Assembly: GCA_033085395.1 (NCBI GenBank)
Contig: JANQBS010000054.1
Coordinates: forward strand, 148,924 to 212,923
DNA: 64,000 bases
Direction: 5' to 3'
Origin: Xanthoparmelia taractica
Taxonomy: Eukaryota; Ascomycota; Lecanoromycetes; Lecanorales; Parmeliaceae
Shown piece by piece: positions 1-10,607 of the stretch (its first letter is position 1; each line of letters begins with the position of its first letter). A program made the position numbers and the translations under genes. Under the pieces are notes generated by a model. That model did no database searches, had not been told where the DNA came from, and saw only the letters and a program-made list of their open reading frames with translations.

Positions 1-2
1 AA

Positions 3-194
3 GTAGAAAATCCAAGCACTCCGTCTGCTCCCTCTCAGTACAGCACAACGCAAGCAGGGGAACCATTGCTGACAGCAGCCCAAGCGCATTACAACCCTGC
101 ATTCTTTACCCAGCAGCAGCAAGGACAGCCGAGCAGCAGCTCAGGCGATGCGAACTGGAATCCCCACGGTGCAAAAAGGACGAGGCAAGAATGA
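3..194 (+). CDS. 3' end of a Q/S-rich protein, truncated by window edge
   Basis: An open frame enters from the left edge (codons in phase with base 3) and stops at the TGA at 192-194. The 63 visible residues are low in complexity, with a QQQQ run, an SSSS run, NPAFF and a basic end (GAKRTRQE). The end looks like the disordered tail of an RNA-binding or nuclear protein, but no domain is visible and I do not assign a family. The rest of the gene lies outside the window. The reading frame is clear because the other two frames contain early stops. Confidence 0.55.
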   Translation, partial: VENPSTPSAPSQYSTTQAGEPLLTAAQAHYNPAFFTQQQQGQPSSSSGDANWNPHGAKRTRQE

Positions 195-898
195 GACTCA
201 AAACATCCTAAATCTCTACCATTCGCCTATCGTGCCTCGATGAGTGAGGTATAAAACAGGCACTCCTACTTCCTTCAATGACGGAATGCCGCATAATCTC
301 AGAGAATGGAGTATCAGTCAGAATAGCTCAGTCTATTTAGACGACTATGGCTCACTATTTACATCTATACTCTAGGTAATAGGGTTGCGAAGGCATGTCT
401 TATCAAGCGAACCTGGATAGTCTTGAATTTACATGCGAAGACCGGCAACGGTCCGATTAGCCTGCTTGTCTTACGACTCTCCAGAGGCCGTGTCTTGTTG
501 CATTCCCTGCATACTGCCGATTCTCTCTCCAGTTCTGGTTCGTAGTCGCCCCTGTTCCTCGGCTTGCTAATTGCCTCTAACAATAGGAAGACCCAGTATG
601 TACATCGCCAACGTAATCCGTATCGATAGTGTACAAGCGGAATTTTCAATCTCACTATTGCAGCCTCGAGATTACGAACTTGATGCATCTTTCTTAGCTT
701 GTCGCTGAAGCCGAATCGCCCTGAATCCCTTGTCGAGATGGTGTTCATGCCTGTTTGTAGTACCGCAAGATTCAGTAAACTGTTTCGCACAAATGTCTGT
801 CCTATTAAAAGTAGGTCCCAGCTCTTCCCCGCTAAAGGAAAATCTGACGCTCTTTCTCAAACTGTTTGCTCTGTTTCGTAACAGTTTCAAGATAGTCT
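195..898. other. intergenic, no gene recognised
   Basis: Region between the Q-rich gene end and the 3' end of the minus-strand gene at 899. Only short frames without family resemblance are present. A possible extra 3' exon of the 899-1817 gene cannot be excluded near 860-890 (minus strand). Confidence 0.4.
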
Positions 899-1817
899 TT
901 AGCCCTCAACGTGCTTCAATTCTTTCAATAGCACTAAGCATTGCAACACCCTATGCTCGGTGCCCGTTGTCAACTGCTCTCGGCCAAGATCAAGTAAATT
1001 CACCCTTAAGTTGTTCAAGTTGTCTGAGAATGATAGAATCTCGCAAAGCTCTCCAAGAGCGGTGCCAACAATAGCAGCAATCCCTAATTCCATGTCTTGT
1101 AGTAGCACCCTGGAGGATGTATAATCGCTTTCGCATTCACGGTTCAAGGTGACGTATAGGGTCAGTTGTCGCATTTGATGCACAGAATGCCTAATATTAG
1201 ATGTCCATTTCGACGGAACGGAGGCGAGGTCGCCCCCTGCCACGGATATGCTGAGCGGAATACTATTCGAGTAGCCCAAATAGCTTGCCTGGTCCAAGAT
1301 GATAGAGAAATTGTTAATCTTGCACATGATTGCGTGGGCTTCCTGTCGGAGTTGCTTTTTGGTCCGGAGAAGCTGTGGTGCCAGTGCTCTTGGTGCTTCC
1401 AGACCAGGAGTTAGCAGGCCGCCTTTGCAGGAAATCATTCTTTGAGCAGTGATCGCTATCTCGGCATCATCATCGAATTGTAGAGAATATGCCCAGATCT
1501 CATTTCGAATTCTGGATTAGCAAGTCAATTTCTCGACTTTTCATACGAAATCCAGGAGAAGGAGAGCGGTGTACATACTCTCCGGGAAGCACCCGGAGGG
1601 TCGGCCAATATGTATTGGAAGAATTGATATCTTGAACAGAAGCACGCATGTTGCTCGCATGCTCTGAGAACCCTAGAGCTCTAAATTCAAAGTCCAATGA
1701 TGCTGAAGGGATGGGGATAGTCATGGAAGTACGAGTATGTTGTATTGTGGGCGACAGTCTAATAGGTATCAAAAGCTGGTGGCCAGAGGAGATTTCACGC
1801 AGTCCAAATGTCGTCAA
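899..1817 (-). CDS. fungal LPxEIRNxI (F-box-like / 2EXR-type) hypothetical protein
   Basis: Two exons joined by an intron at 1512-1578 (donor GTATGT, branch GCTAAT, acceptor CAG) give 283 residues. Across the splice the protein reads LPGEIRNEIWAYSL (about residues 76-89), the hallmark LPxEIRxxIYxxxL opening of a very large filamentous-fungal family of unknown function, often annotated as F-box-like or 2EXR. It is followed at the usual distance by LLRTKKQLRQEA, equivalent to the family's LLxxCRQIRxEA helix. The protein ends soon after a leucine-rich helix, so it is short for the family and may have a further 3' exon. The start at 1817 is the first ATG of the open frame; a later in-frame Met is possible. 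Function unknown. Confidence 0.6.
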
Positions 1818-2354
1818 GTCTCACGGATAGCTTCCTGTTCATTAACGCATGCTAAGGAAAATTGCATTTTCACTCTTATGCCTCGTGCTTATTACCTTTG
1901 GTGAGTCACGAGAAGGAGTGAATGCTGAGCCTTATCTGCAAGACTTCTGTCGCTCAAAGAGGTGGTAGCTACAGCATTTGATCTATTACGCGGAAATAGA
2001 CTACTATAGCTGAAAGAAGGAGAGGAAAGAAGTAAAGTCCGTCTCTGTCTAAACATACACTCGGGGACAAAATTCTCTGCCAACATTTTTGGGTGACGTG
2101 TGAAGTAATCGCGCCACGCAGCTAGGACTGGACGAGTCCTAGCTGCGTGGCGCGATTAGGGCTGCGGGAGAAAGTCGTCGGAGAAAATCCTCGTCCCCTC
2201 GGTCTGCACTAACCTTGGACTTTCGTGTAAGTAATATAATACCTTACCTTACGTTAGAGTACTTCGTCACTGACACCGAACCTCCTTTTCAGTCCTTGTA
2301 CCACCAACACATCTATCTGCTTGTCCTCTTTTCGCTCCAGGTCATCGCCTTTTC
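1818..2354. other. intergenic, promoter region of RIM2
   Basis: Between divergently transcribed genes (LPxEIRN gene on minus, RIM2 on plus). It holds the perfect inverted repeat listed separately. No additional coding sequence recognised. Confidence 0.5.
2106..2158. repeat. perfect 24-bp inverted repeat with 5-nt spacer
   Basis: Left arm 2106-2129 and right arm 2135-2158 are exact reverse complements, separated by GGACG at 2130-2134. Each arm begins TAATCGCGCCACGC and is GC-rich compared with its surroundings. The repeat sits about 200 bp upstream of the RIM2 start. It would form a very stable cruciform or RNA hairpin. Confidence 0.95.
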
Positions 2355-3618
2355 ATGACCATCCCATTTACCGTGGGAAAATCTGCGCCGGCGCATATCC
2401 AAGGACCTACACCGGGCTCGAACGAGGCCTCATTAACACAGTCGCGAAATATTGGAGATGTCATACCCAGTACCCAACGCAGAGGCACGACGGTAATACA
2501 GCGCGAAGGCCATGTGGCGAAGCCATGGGCCCATTTCGTAGCCGGGGGGTACTTGATTCCCTAAAACCGTTGCCCACCGAAGACTCAACTAATTCCGTGC
2601 TAGAATCGGGGGAATGACTTCTGCGATTCTCACATCCCCACTCGAAGTCCTCAAAACTCGACTACAATCCGACTTCTATCAATCTCAAATTCTGGCAACA
2701 AGAAATGCCCGCGGCATACCTCCACCGTCTGCCCTCTCTGTACCTCACACTGCCCTCCTACATCTCCGCGAAACTTTTCAGCTATTATTCTCCATTCATC
2801 GCGTTGAGGGATGGCGAGCGCTTTTTAAAGGCCTAGGTCCTAACCTTACCGGTGTAGTCCCAGCACGGGCGATTAACTTTTATTCCTATGGCAACGGCAA
2901 GCGAATGATAAGTCAAAATTTCAATAATGGACAGGACGCTGCCTGGGTGAACTTCTGTGCTGCTGCGAATGCGGGTATCATTACAGGCACGATCACAAAC
3001 CCAATATGGGTCGTCAAGACGCGGCTTCAACTCGATAAAAACCATGCGGAGAAAACAGGTACTTTGTCTAATCGCCAATACTCAAATTCCTTGGATTGCG
3101 TGAGACAGACGGTACGTACTGAAGGGATTAGAGGCCTCTATCGAGGTCTAAGCGCAAGCTACCTTGGAGTGACTGAGAGCACGTTGCAATGGGTCCTTTA
3201 TGAGCGGATGAAGCTGTATTTGAGCCGCAGAGAGGAGAGGCTCATCGTCTCGGGCAAGGAACCGACGTACTGGGATAAAACTGTGAGCTTGGGTGGTAGA
3301 GTTATGGGGGCTGGCACTGCGAAGTTCTTTGCAGCGGTTGTCACCTACCCTCACGAAGTGGTTCGAACTCGATTGCGGCAGGCACCACAAAAGGATGGCC
3401 GCATGAAATACACTGGAATCGTGCAGTGCCTCACCACAATTTGGAAAGAAGAAGGTGTCACCTCACTTTACGGTGGGCTTACGCCACACATGCTGAGGGT
3501 CGTGCCGAGTGCTGCCATCATGTTCGGAATGTGAGTATAAACCAAGCTTCTCTGATCATACGTTCTGACCGTCTCTAGGTATGAAGTCGTCTTACAGCTA
3601 CTAGGAGAGCAAGCTTGA
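2355..3618 (+). CDS. RIM2: mitochondrial pyrimidine nucleotide carrier (RIM2 type)
   Basis: Three exons, introns 2549-2603 and 3531-3578, giving 386 residues. It is a mitochondrial carrier family protein with the three PX[DE/W]xx[KR] repeat signatures: PLEVLKTRLQ, PIWVVKTRLQ and PHEVVRTRLRQ. The PIWVVKTRLQL form and the KPWAHFVAGGIGGM opening of repeat 1 are characteristic of RIM2/SLC25A33/36, inner-membrane exchangers that import pyrimidine nucleoside triphosphates for mitochondrial DNA and RNA synthesis and are linked to iron import. The first splice rebuilds AGG|IGGMTSAI, and the last exon adds MYEVVLQLLGEQA. The start at 2355 gives a typical length; an out-of-frame ATG lies at 2321. Six transmembrane helices are expected from the family. 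Confidence 0.93.
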
Positions 3619-3961
3619 TACTCCATCTCTTTGCTTTAGCTTATGACTCTAGTCTCACAGAGTAATTTCATGGTATGCAATGGAATCTAGCAGTAAGTAG
3701 GACCGAAGGGAATGGTCTCCGCCAATCAATCTCCACTTTGTGAGATGTAAATACAGCTTTTGATGAAGGAAGAAGCTTTAGAACTAGCATATTTGATGTA
3801 GGATATCATGACTGTTACCATAATAATTTATCTACCGAGCTACGTTGCAGTTACTCTCCAACGTAATAAAGCCTAAGTCCGGCACTAATACCGTGCGATA
3901 CTAAATACCTCGGCCAATTGTCAGCCCCATCACTTGAATACTCTCTTCTCTCATTGCTATT
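3619..3961. other. intergenic, no gene recognised
   Basis: Short AT-leaning spacer between RIM2 and the WD40 gene, which run in the same dire,ction; presumably terminator plus promoter. Nothing else recognised. Confidence 0.5.
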
Positions 3962-6402
3962 ATGGCTAATTCAAATCCTTCTGGAAATTTTCATGACGAC
4001 TCTCCAGATCCTTCAAGTCATTCTGTAAACATGTACGACGCCTCAGGTGCAGAAGGTGAGTGGCTCGACGAGACAGAAGATGATGACGACATGTTTGAAC
4101 CGACGACAGATGAGAGTGAGGATGCTGAATTCTTCGATCCTTTTGAGGATGACGAGGCTGAATTCCACGGTATGGTACTCGCAGAATCTTTCCCATACGT
4201 AGAAAAACTTCCTAGCTTATTCAAGCGGAGGCTGTTTGCTAATGCCTCGGATACAGACGCTGAGGATGGCGTGAGCGGCGTTGAAATAGAATTCTCTGTC
4301 CAAGATGGAGGAGCTAGCGCGCAAGATGATGGAGGGACGGAAACTGAAGCTGGTGATTCTCGGCTGCAGGTCCCCACAGCTACTCGGGGACCTTCACGAA
4401 GACATGGTCAATAGCACTACGATCCTACCAAGCAAACTGCTAAATTCATTGCTAGGCCCAACTGCGATCATGCAGCTGTTGGGACATGCCGGTTTTCGTC
4501 AGATATTTGCCAACCACCGGGCAGGGGGCTCTGGTATCACGCTGCAGCTCGATGATGCGAATGAGATTCTGGATGACGGCTTCGGAGGTCTTGCAACTCG
4601 GAGAAGACGGCGTGACAAAGGCTTGGGCAAGAAGTTCCCTCCGGTACCGAGCGAGGAAGGAAAGAAGTTAATGGACGGTGGTGTTTTTGGTAACAACGAA
4701 TACTACCGGGACGTTACCAGGAAGAAGAATACGAAACTAGCCAGGAAGCTCATGAGCCGGGAACTGGACACAGGTAAGGGTCAGTCCACAAGAGCGGCCA
4801 GCGCTATATCACAGGTATGAGGAGAGGCTGCGCAGGCCCTAGTCAACCCATCTCAATGCCCTGCTAATGTGAAAAGGGAATGATACCGTCATCGAATGCG
4901 GACACAATCATCCACTACAACTCTCGGTGTTATTCTGGTCAATTTTCTGAAGACGGGAACTTCTTCTTCTCATGCGCACAGGACTTCAAAGTGCGGATGT
5001 ACGACACTTCGAATCCTTACGATTGGAAATATTACAAGACCGTTGTGTATCCATGCGGCCAATGGACCATCACCGATGCTTCTCTCAGTCCGGACAATAA
5101 GTGGTTAGCGTACAGCTCAATACGAAGTATCGTCTGCCTTGCTCCCACAGATCCCAGCTCAAGCGGCGAACCATTCCTTCTCGACTTTTCAGACATGGGC
5201 GGACGAGGGAGTAGGAGGAGTCGAGGTTTCAACGGAGGATTCAGCCAATTCGGTGTAGGTCAATCCGCGCCAGCTTCTTCAGGTGGCCAAAATTAAAAAA
5301 ATGCAGATATGGTCAATTCGCTTTTCTGGTGATGGTCGAGAGATCGTAGCTGGGACGTCCGATCAATCCGTCTACGTCTACGATCTTGAAACTCGTCAAT
5401 CTATTTTGAGTATCCCTGGACATAACGATGATGTCAATGCTGTTTGTTTTGGAGATTTCCATTCCCCTCATATTCTCTACTCTGGTTCTGATGACACTAC
5501 TATCAAAGTCTGGGACCGGAGAAGCATGGGTGACAGTCGAGAAGCTGGTATCTTCATGGGTCACACTGAGGGGTTGACATATATTGACAGCAAAGGCGAC
5601 GGCAGATACGTACTCAGCAACGGCAAAGACCAGACAATGAAGCTTTGGGATCTACGTAAGATGATGCCAACCGAAAAAGCATCGAAGCTGAACCCAAATC
5701 GATATACCACATCTTTTGATTACCGCTTTATGACTTACGACGAGAAGGACTTTGAGCCGCATCCTCACGATTGTTCACTCGTTACATTTCGAGGTCATCG
5801 AGTATTGAAAACGTTGATACGGTGTCATTTCTCACCGCCTAGCAGCACCAATTCTCGATATGTCTACTCCGGAAGTGAAGATGGGAGCGTCTATATCTAC
5901 AACATGGATGCGACTTTAGCAGGTAGAGTCAACGTCAATCAAGCGACACATCATTCTAGGCCTCGCGATCCGGAGCTTTACGCTGGCCATTACGAACCTG
6001 ACGGAGGACGAAACGGAAGCGTATGGAAGACGTGCGTCCGGGATGCTAGCTGGCATCCCAACGCTCCCATCATCGCTGGTAAGATTAGCACCCTCTCACG
6101 GGCAACGGCTTATCTTCCATATGTCCATGTATTGACGTATCCTAGCAACCTCCTGGAATGGTTGGGGCATGTCCACTGGAACCTGCACAACGCACAGCTG
6201 GAATGATGGAGCAGAAGATGATGAAGGCGAACCGAAAATGGGTTTGAGGGTGGATCAGCGACTGGAGATGGATGATGATCTCTATGACAGCCCACGTCTG
6301 TCACGAGGTGGACGGCAGATGAGCCACTACAGAGCACGATTGAGGAGTCAGAGAGTTGCCGCTACGAATGACAATGCTGACAATGATGAGAGTCACTGGT
6401 AG
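3962..6402 (+). CDS. WD40 repeat protein, DCAF11/LEC14B family
   Basis: Five exons; introns 4271-4325, 4815-4876, 5255-5306 and 6079-6145, all phase-consistent, giving 734 residues. The N-terminus is strongly acidic (runs of D/E at about residues 30-65). After a linker comes the conserved stretch IPSSNADTIIHY, then WD40 repeats with SLSPDNKWLAYSS, WSIRFSGDGREIVAG, YSGSDDTTIKVWDRRSMG, SNGKDQTMKLWDLRKM and YVYSGSEDGSVYIYN. This order and the GHTEGLTYIDSKGDGRY segment are diagnostic of the LEC14B/DCAF11 family, substrate receptors of DDB1-CUL4 ubiquitin ligases. The SWHPNAPIIA|ATSWNGWG motif is restored by the last splice. The first intron, with an AAG acceptor, is the least certain junction. 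Confidence 0.88.
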
Positions 6403-6776
6403 CCTCACCAACCACTCCAGCTCCGTCTACGGCGCACGACGGGATCACTGCTCAAAGAGAACATTAGACGAGAAGCCGATGCACCATTCTAATAGTACCT
6501 AGGAGAGCATCCTATGCCGGGCGACTCTTGTCCAAATTATACGCGGTAGCGTCATCGTCTTCCCTCTGTTACTAGCTTGCAGTATCTCATTCGGGCGTTC
6601 GGTGAAACTGACTGCATTTGAGGATAAGAATAACGTATGAGGATTCTATTACCTTCTCAGACTTTACATAGGCGTCACAGCATTGACGTCACAATACTAG
6701 CATAGACCTCAAAGCTTTCCATCGTACTATAGACATTGTCCTCAAATCAGGCTTGATTTGCAGGATGCTTCTTCAT
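6403..6776. other. intergenic between convergent genes
   Basis: 3' flanks of the WD40 gene (plus) and eL21 (minus). No coding sequence recognised. Confidence 0.5.
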
Positions 6777-7472
6777 CTAAATAGTCGTTTCGTAAGCAAT
6801 CGGCACCACTGTCTCGACTCCTTCCTTCGCATTGACTGTCCTTTCTTCCCTCGGTCCCAGTGGCTGCCTCTTCAAGAACATGTGCACGCCCTCGGCCTTA
6901 GCCTTCTGCTTCTTTCCTGCGTTATCCTTAACTCGGTTGATAAATTCTTCTCGTGAGCGAGAAAGGGAGACATGCTCGATGCGGACGTTGACTCGCTTCT
7001 CAATGTACCGGTTGCCAACTCGCTTGTAGATTATGACCCCAACTGCGGATTTGGTGACATTGTAGATGACGCCGGTTTTGCCGTGGTAAACTTTGTGTGG
7101 CATGCTGTGTAGTATCAGAAACCCAACCTTAGTTCGTCGAATGCAGAAGGAAGTACCAACCCTTTTTGGACGGCTCCGTTGGCTTTGATGTCAACGATGT
7201 CGCCAACTCTGAAGACCCGTTAGTCCATTTGCTCAGATTTGGACTCAGCAGTCAAGATTCACTTGTATTGTCTCAGGTAAGTTGAGAGCTTGATCATACC
7301 CTTCTTCTTGAAGTCGCGCGAGAAGGCATACTGTGTCTCCAGTCAGTCCTGCATCTATGGCTGACAGTAGACCCGAGCTGATGGAGCCCAGCCTGTCTAA
7401 AGCTGTCCAGCACCAATTTTGGGATCTTTCACATACCCGAGTGCCGGCACGGAGACCAGCTGAATGACCCAT
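6777..7472 (-). CDS. RPL21: 60S ribosomal protein eL21
   Basis: Four exons (7472-7437, 7330-7263, 7208-7161, 7104-6777); introns 7331-7436, 7209-7262 and 7105-7160. The 159-residue product begins MGHSAGLRAGTRYAFSRDFK and continues with IKLSTYLRQYKVGDIVDI and MPHKVYHGKTG, matching eL21 end to end at the normal fungal length. It is a structural protein of the large cytosolic ribosomal subunit. Several introns near the 5' end are typical for ribosomal protein genes of filamentous fungi. The third intron uses an unusual GTTGGT donor. The gene is divergent from uS4, whose start lies 180 bp away. Confidence 0.95.
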
Positions 7473-7652
7473 GATGGCTTATGAATCGTCTGTTAAGGGT
7501 GACCTGGGTTTCGCCTGTTGCTTCTTGTAGTTCTACAGGGCAAAGTTCGTGGTGGGCTCGCTTAGAGTCTTGGCATAGCGCTAATTACCCGCTCCTTTCC
7601 CACATTGCAGTCGAATCTCAATTTCTTCACTGTTGCCTCAACATCCGCAGTC
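7473..7652. promoter_or_regulatory. shared bidirectional promoter of eL21 and uS4 genes
   Basis: Only 180 bp separate the ATG of eL21 (7472, minus) from the ATG of uS4 (7653, plus), so both core promoters and 5' leaders must lie here. A CT-rich stretch (for example CCCGCTCCTTTCCC near 7588) is typical of ribosomal protein gene leaders. No individual factor site is claimed. Confidence 0.7.
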
Positions 7653-8479
7653 ATGGCACCACGGTCGTACAGTAAGACCTACAAGGTACCGCGTCGTCGT
7701 AAGTAGCTTCTGACATTCAAATGTTGCTCCGAGGGACTGACCGCGTTCATAGCTTTCGAGGCCGCTCGTCTGTCAGTATTTCCCGGCCACTGACGCAAGA
7801 GCTTGCTCTGCTCATGTCGATGGAACCAAATTGACTCCTATGACAGGGACTCCGAACTCAAGATCGTCGGCGAATATGGTCTTCGTAACAAGCGTGAGGT
7901 GTGGCGCGTTATGCTCACCCTCTCCAAGATCCGTCGTGCTGCTCGGTAGTTCTCCATTCGCTACTTTCCTTGTTACGTATACTGACCTAGGACTTTCCAC
8001 ACAGTCAGCTTCTTACTATGGAAGAGAAGGATCCAAAACGTCTTTTTGAGGGAAACGCCTTGATTCGGCGTCTCGTCCGTGTGGGTGTGCTTGATGAATC
8101 CCGCATGAAGCTCGATTACGTGCTTGCACTCAAAGTGGAAGACTTTTTGGAGAGGAGGCTGCAGACTTGCGTCTACAAGCTCGGTTTGGCCAAGAGTATC
8201 CATCATGCAAGGGTCTTGATTAGGCAAAGGCACATTCGGTACGTTTCGTGGCTATGATTTTGCAGAGACAAAATTTGATCTCCCGGGTGTTCTTGTAGTG
8301 TCGGAAAGCAAATCGTCAACGTCCCATCCTTCATCGTCCGTCTCGATTCCCAAAAACATATTGATTTCGCTCTAAACTCGCCTTTCGGTGGTGGGCGCCC
8401 TGGACGTGTGAGGAGAAAGAAGGCCAGGGCTGCCGAGAAGAAGGATGAGGGTGATGCTGGTGAGGAGGAAGAGGAGTGA
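7653..8479 (+). CDS. RPS9: 40S ribosomal protein uS4
   Basis: Five exons; introns 7699-7752, 7772-7846, 7946-8004 and 8239-8298, giving 192 residues. The start [15 protein letters not shown], the segments [38 protein letters not shown] and the S4 RNA-binding domain ([37 protein letters not shown]) identify eukaryotic uS4 (yeast Rps9). The C-terminus ends in an acidic run of glutamates, as in many fungi. The second exon is only 19 nt, and all four junctions are phase-consistent. It is a small-subunit protein needed for decoding fidelity and early 18S rRNA assembly. Confidence 0.95.
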
Positions 8480-8710
8480 GCAAGACTCACGGCATGCTAG
8501 CCACGATTCTCTGGCTGCAAGCATTGTCAAGGCATGGTAGAGATTTCTCAGTAATAGGCTAGTCTACGTCTGAGCGTAGACCGGTTATATTAATCTAACA
8601 TACGCTTGCAAAAGATCGTTCACTAGGATCGTTTCTGTCTCTGACCATGCGCGAGTTCTAAATGAATGTTACTGGAACACAACGCCGGCGCAATCGATCC
8701 ATGCTGGACA

Positions 8711-10168
8711 CTAAGGCAGGAGCTCGTCTGTGCCCAAATATTTTGCCATAGGATCATCTGTCATTGCTCTAGCCCTCTTGTAAGCCTCGAGTTCTTCCTC
8801 ACCAACCCCACCTTTCATCTCAGTCACAGTCCTCTTCTTTGCCATCGCCTTTAAGTGCCCGTCCACTTTTGTATTTTCTAATGAGTCTTGCTCGTCTCGA
8901 GTCTGCATATCAACGTCCTCGGCTGATTCAGCTGCCTTCCTAGAGGGCACATCTTCAAGCTCTCCACCGGTCCGAATGTTGTTGGCTTCCTGGAAGGCTA
9001 GCTTGCCCTCTTCACCTGTGCAGTAACTGTTCTTGATGGTGGAACAGCAGCAGGCATAACCCCACTGGAAATTGGACCACCAGCTTCCCCATACCGAAGT
9101 ATGGTTGTTAAGAAATACATCCTCAGGATACTTTGACTTTGCCACCGCTTTTGGTGCTCCTCTGACTGCCCCGGTTTCATCGTATTCCACAAATCGTTCG
9201 TTCTCGATAACGGCCATATGTCGCACTTGTGACGGTTGCAAATGCTGTTCGCCGCCGTATTTCTCCAGCAGCATTTTTCGTTGTGTTTCCCGTTTGGCGT
9301 CGCTCTCTTCCTTCTCTTTCTTTCGAGTGTATTCGCCTGATGTAGGATTAGCTTGTAAATGCGTTTTATTCTTATCTCCTCGCTCTTGTGACTCCCACGC
9401 ATATTTCTGCGCACTCGCAAATTCTGCCGCATCCCCTGAAGCTCGCATGAAATTATCTTCTGCAACCAAAGCGGCGGCTTGGTCAGCTTGAGCGCCCATA
9501 TCTACCATTGATCTTGTCTTAGGGTCGTATTTAGCTGAGTCCAGGTCCAGATTGAGCAAGTATTTGGCTGTATCCTCCCGTAATCGGAGGTTTCTGGTAG
9601 CAGTGCTTTGCTGCCGCCCCATATCAGATTCTTCGGCATATTTTGCCTCCTCGGCCTCCTCGCCCTCTGTTCTTTGTCCACCGTCCTTGGTAAGATGCTT
9701 CTGACCATCCCGCTGCACCTCCCCACCTTTCAGCTTTTTCTTCAGATTCTCCAACTCCTCCCATTCTTCTGTCACATTTCGGTATTGCTCCGCATCATAT
9801 CCATTCCAACGATCTCTCTTCGCATCCCAGCCCAGCTCTACATCCTGTACTAGTTCATCGGCCTGAATGTCCTTGCCCGTCCACCGAGCACCCTTCGCCC
9901 TTGGTCTGCTCAAGCATTCTCTGGTCTTATGTGTCATAGCCCCACAATTCTCACAAGCGCCTTTGCGGAATTTTGTAGCTGCGGGACCGAGTCGCTTTCC
10001 ACGATCATACCACTTGGACTGGTCAGGTGTAGAAGTTTGGAGACGTTGGTGCTCGAGATAATCATTTTCGCTATCCGCGGATTCAAGGTAGAAAGGCTTT
10101 TTAGAGATGAAGGAAGGAATGTACTCGTTCTGCTCTTTTTTGGCGGGTTCTGCGGGTTTTCTGGACAT
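8711..10168 (-). CDS. SLU7: pre-mRNA splicing factor SLU7
   Basis: Single exon, 485 residues from the ATG at 10168. The open frame extends 17 codons upstream, but [20 protein letters not shown] matches the family start. Features: [11 protein letters not shown] near the N-terminus, a CCHC zinc knuckle [14 protein letters not shown] at about residues 73-86, the basic/acidic body [10 protein letters not shown] and KTRSMVDMG, and the conserved VWGSWW..QWGYACC segment near residues 365-385. SLU7 acts in the second catalytic step of splicing, helping 3' splice site choice in the spliceosome. The VWGSWW region looks a few residues shorter than usual, without frame loss. The gene is divergent from REV3. 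Confidence 0.93.
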   Translation of the reverse strand: MSRKPAEPAKKEQNEYIPSFISKKPFYLESADSENDYLEHQRLQTSTPDQSKWYDRGKRLGPAATKFRKGACENCGAMTHKTRECLSRPRAKGARWTGKDIQADELVQDVELGWDAKRDRWNGYDAEQYRNVTEEWEELENLKKKLKGGEVQRDGQKHLTKDGGQRTEGEEAEEAKYAEESDMGRQQSTATRNLRLREDTAKYLLNLDLDSAKYDPKTRSMVDMGAQADQAAALVAEDNFMRASGDAAEFASAQKYAWESQERGDKNKTHLQANPTSGEYTRKKEKEESDAKRETQRKMLLEKYGGEQHLQPSQVRHMAVIENERFVEYDETGAVRGAPKAVAKSKYPEDVFLNNHTSVWGSWWSNFQWGYACCCSTIKNSYCTGEEGKLAFQEANNIRTGGELEDVPSRKAAESAEDVDMQTRDEQDSLENTKVDGHLKAMAKKRTVTEMKGGVGEEELEAYKRARAMTDDPMAKYLGTDELLP

Positions 10169-10607
10169 GATGACAGTAATATAGAGGCATCTGAGGATGC
10201 TTAGAGAGCTATTTTGCACCGAGTTCGATAACAGAGATAATTGACAATTCGCGAAAGTGGTCTTTTTGCCCAGGCTACGATAATATTTAGAGCTCCGGAC
10301 AGACCGGAAAGAATGTATCTGGTATATTCATTCTGTGCTGCAAAGACCTTCTTTGTCGTAGAAGTATCAGATAGTGAAGCGTTAAAATTAAGCTCCGATC
10401 TATGTCCGAATCTGTAGGGCTGAAATGCATGTGTTTTCGTGATGCATCTTCGCGTCATCCAGCTTCTCCATATGTTGATTGCGCTTTTGTCGCTCCTTAT
10501 CAAAGTGTGCTTTGATGCTTTGAGCTTTGCAACAGCTTTTGGCATGATTGCCCCATCATGCGCTCGGATTTGCATTGCTCCATGAGCTCCATTCCTCAAA
10601 ACCTTCG
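10169..10607. other. shared 5' region of SLU7 and REV3
   Basis: 439 bp between two divergent start codons. A 399-nt minus-strand frame (10201-10599) has no family resemblance and is probably non-coding. No defined element claimed. Confidence 0.5.

Noticed and set aside
5255..5306. Apparent frame break between two WD40 frames, with a GTG-started frame at 5283
   Set aside because: A 52-bp intron (GTAGGT..CAG) joins the frames in phase 0 and gives FG|IWSIRFSGDG as in relatives.
10201..10599. 399-nt minus-strand ORF between SLU7 and REV3
   Set aside because: No domain or family resemblance, overlaps both presumed promoters and the REV3 start region.
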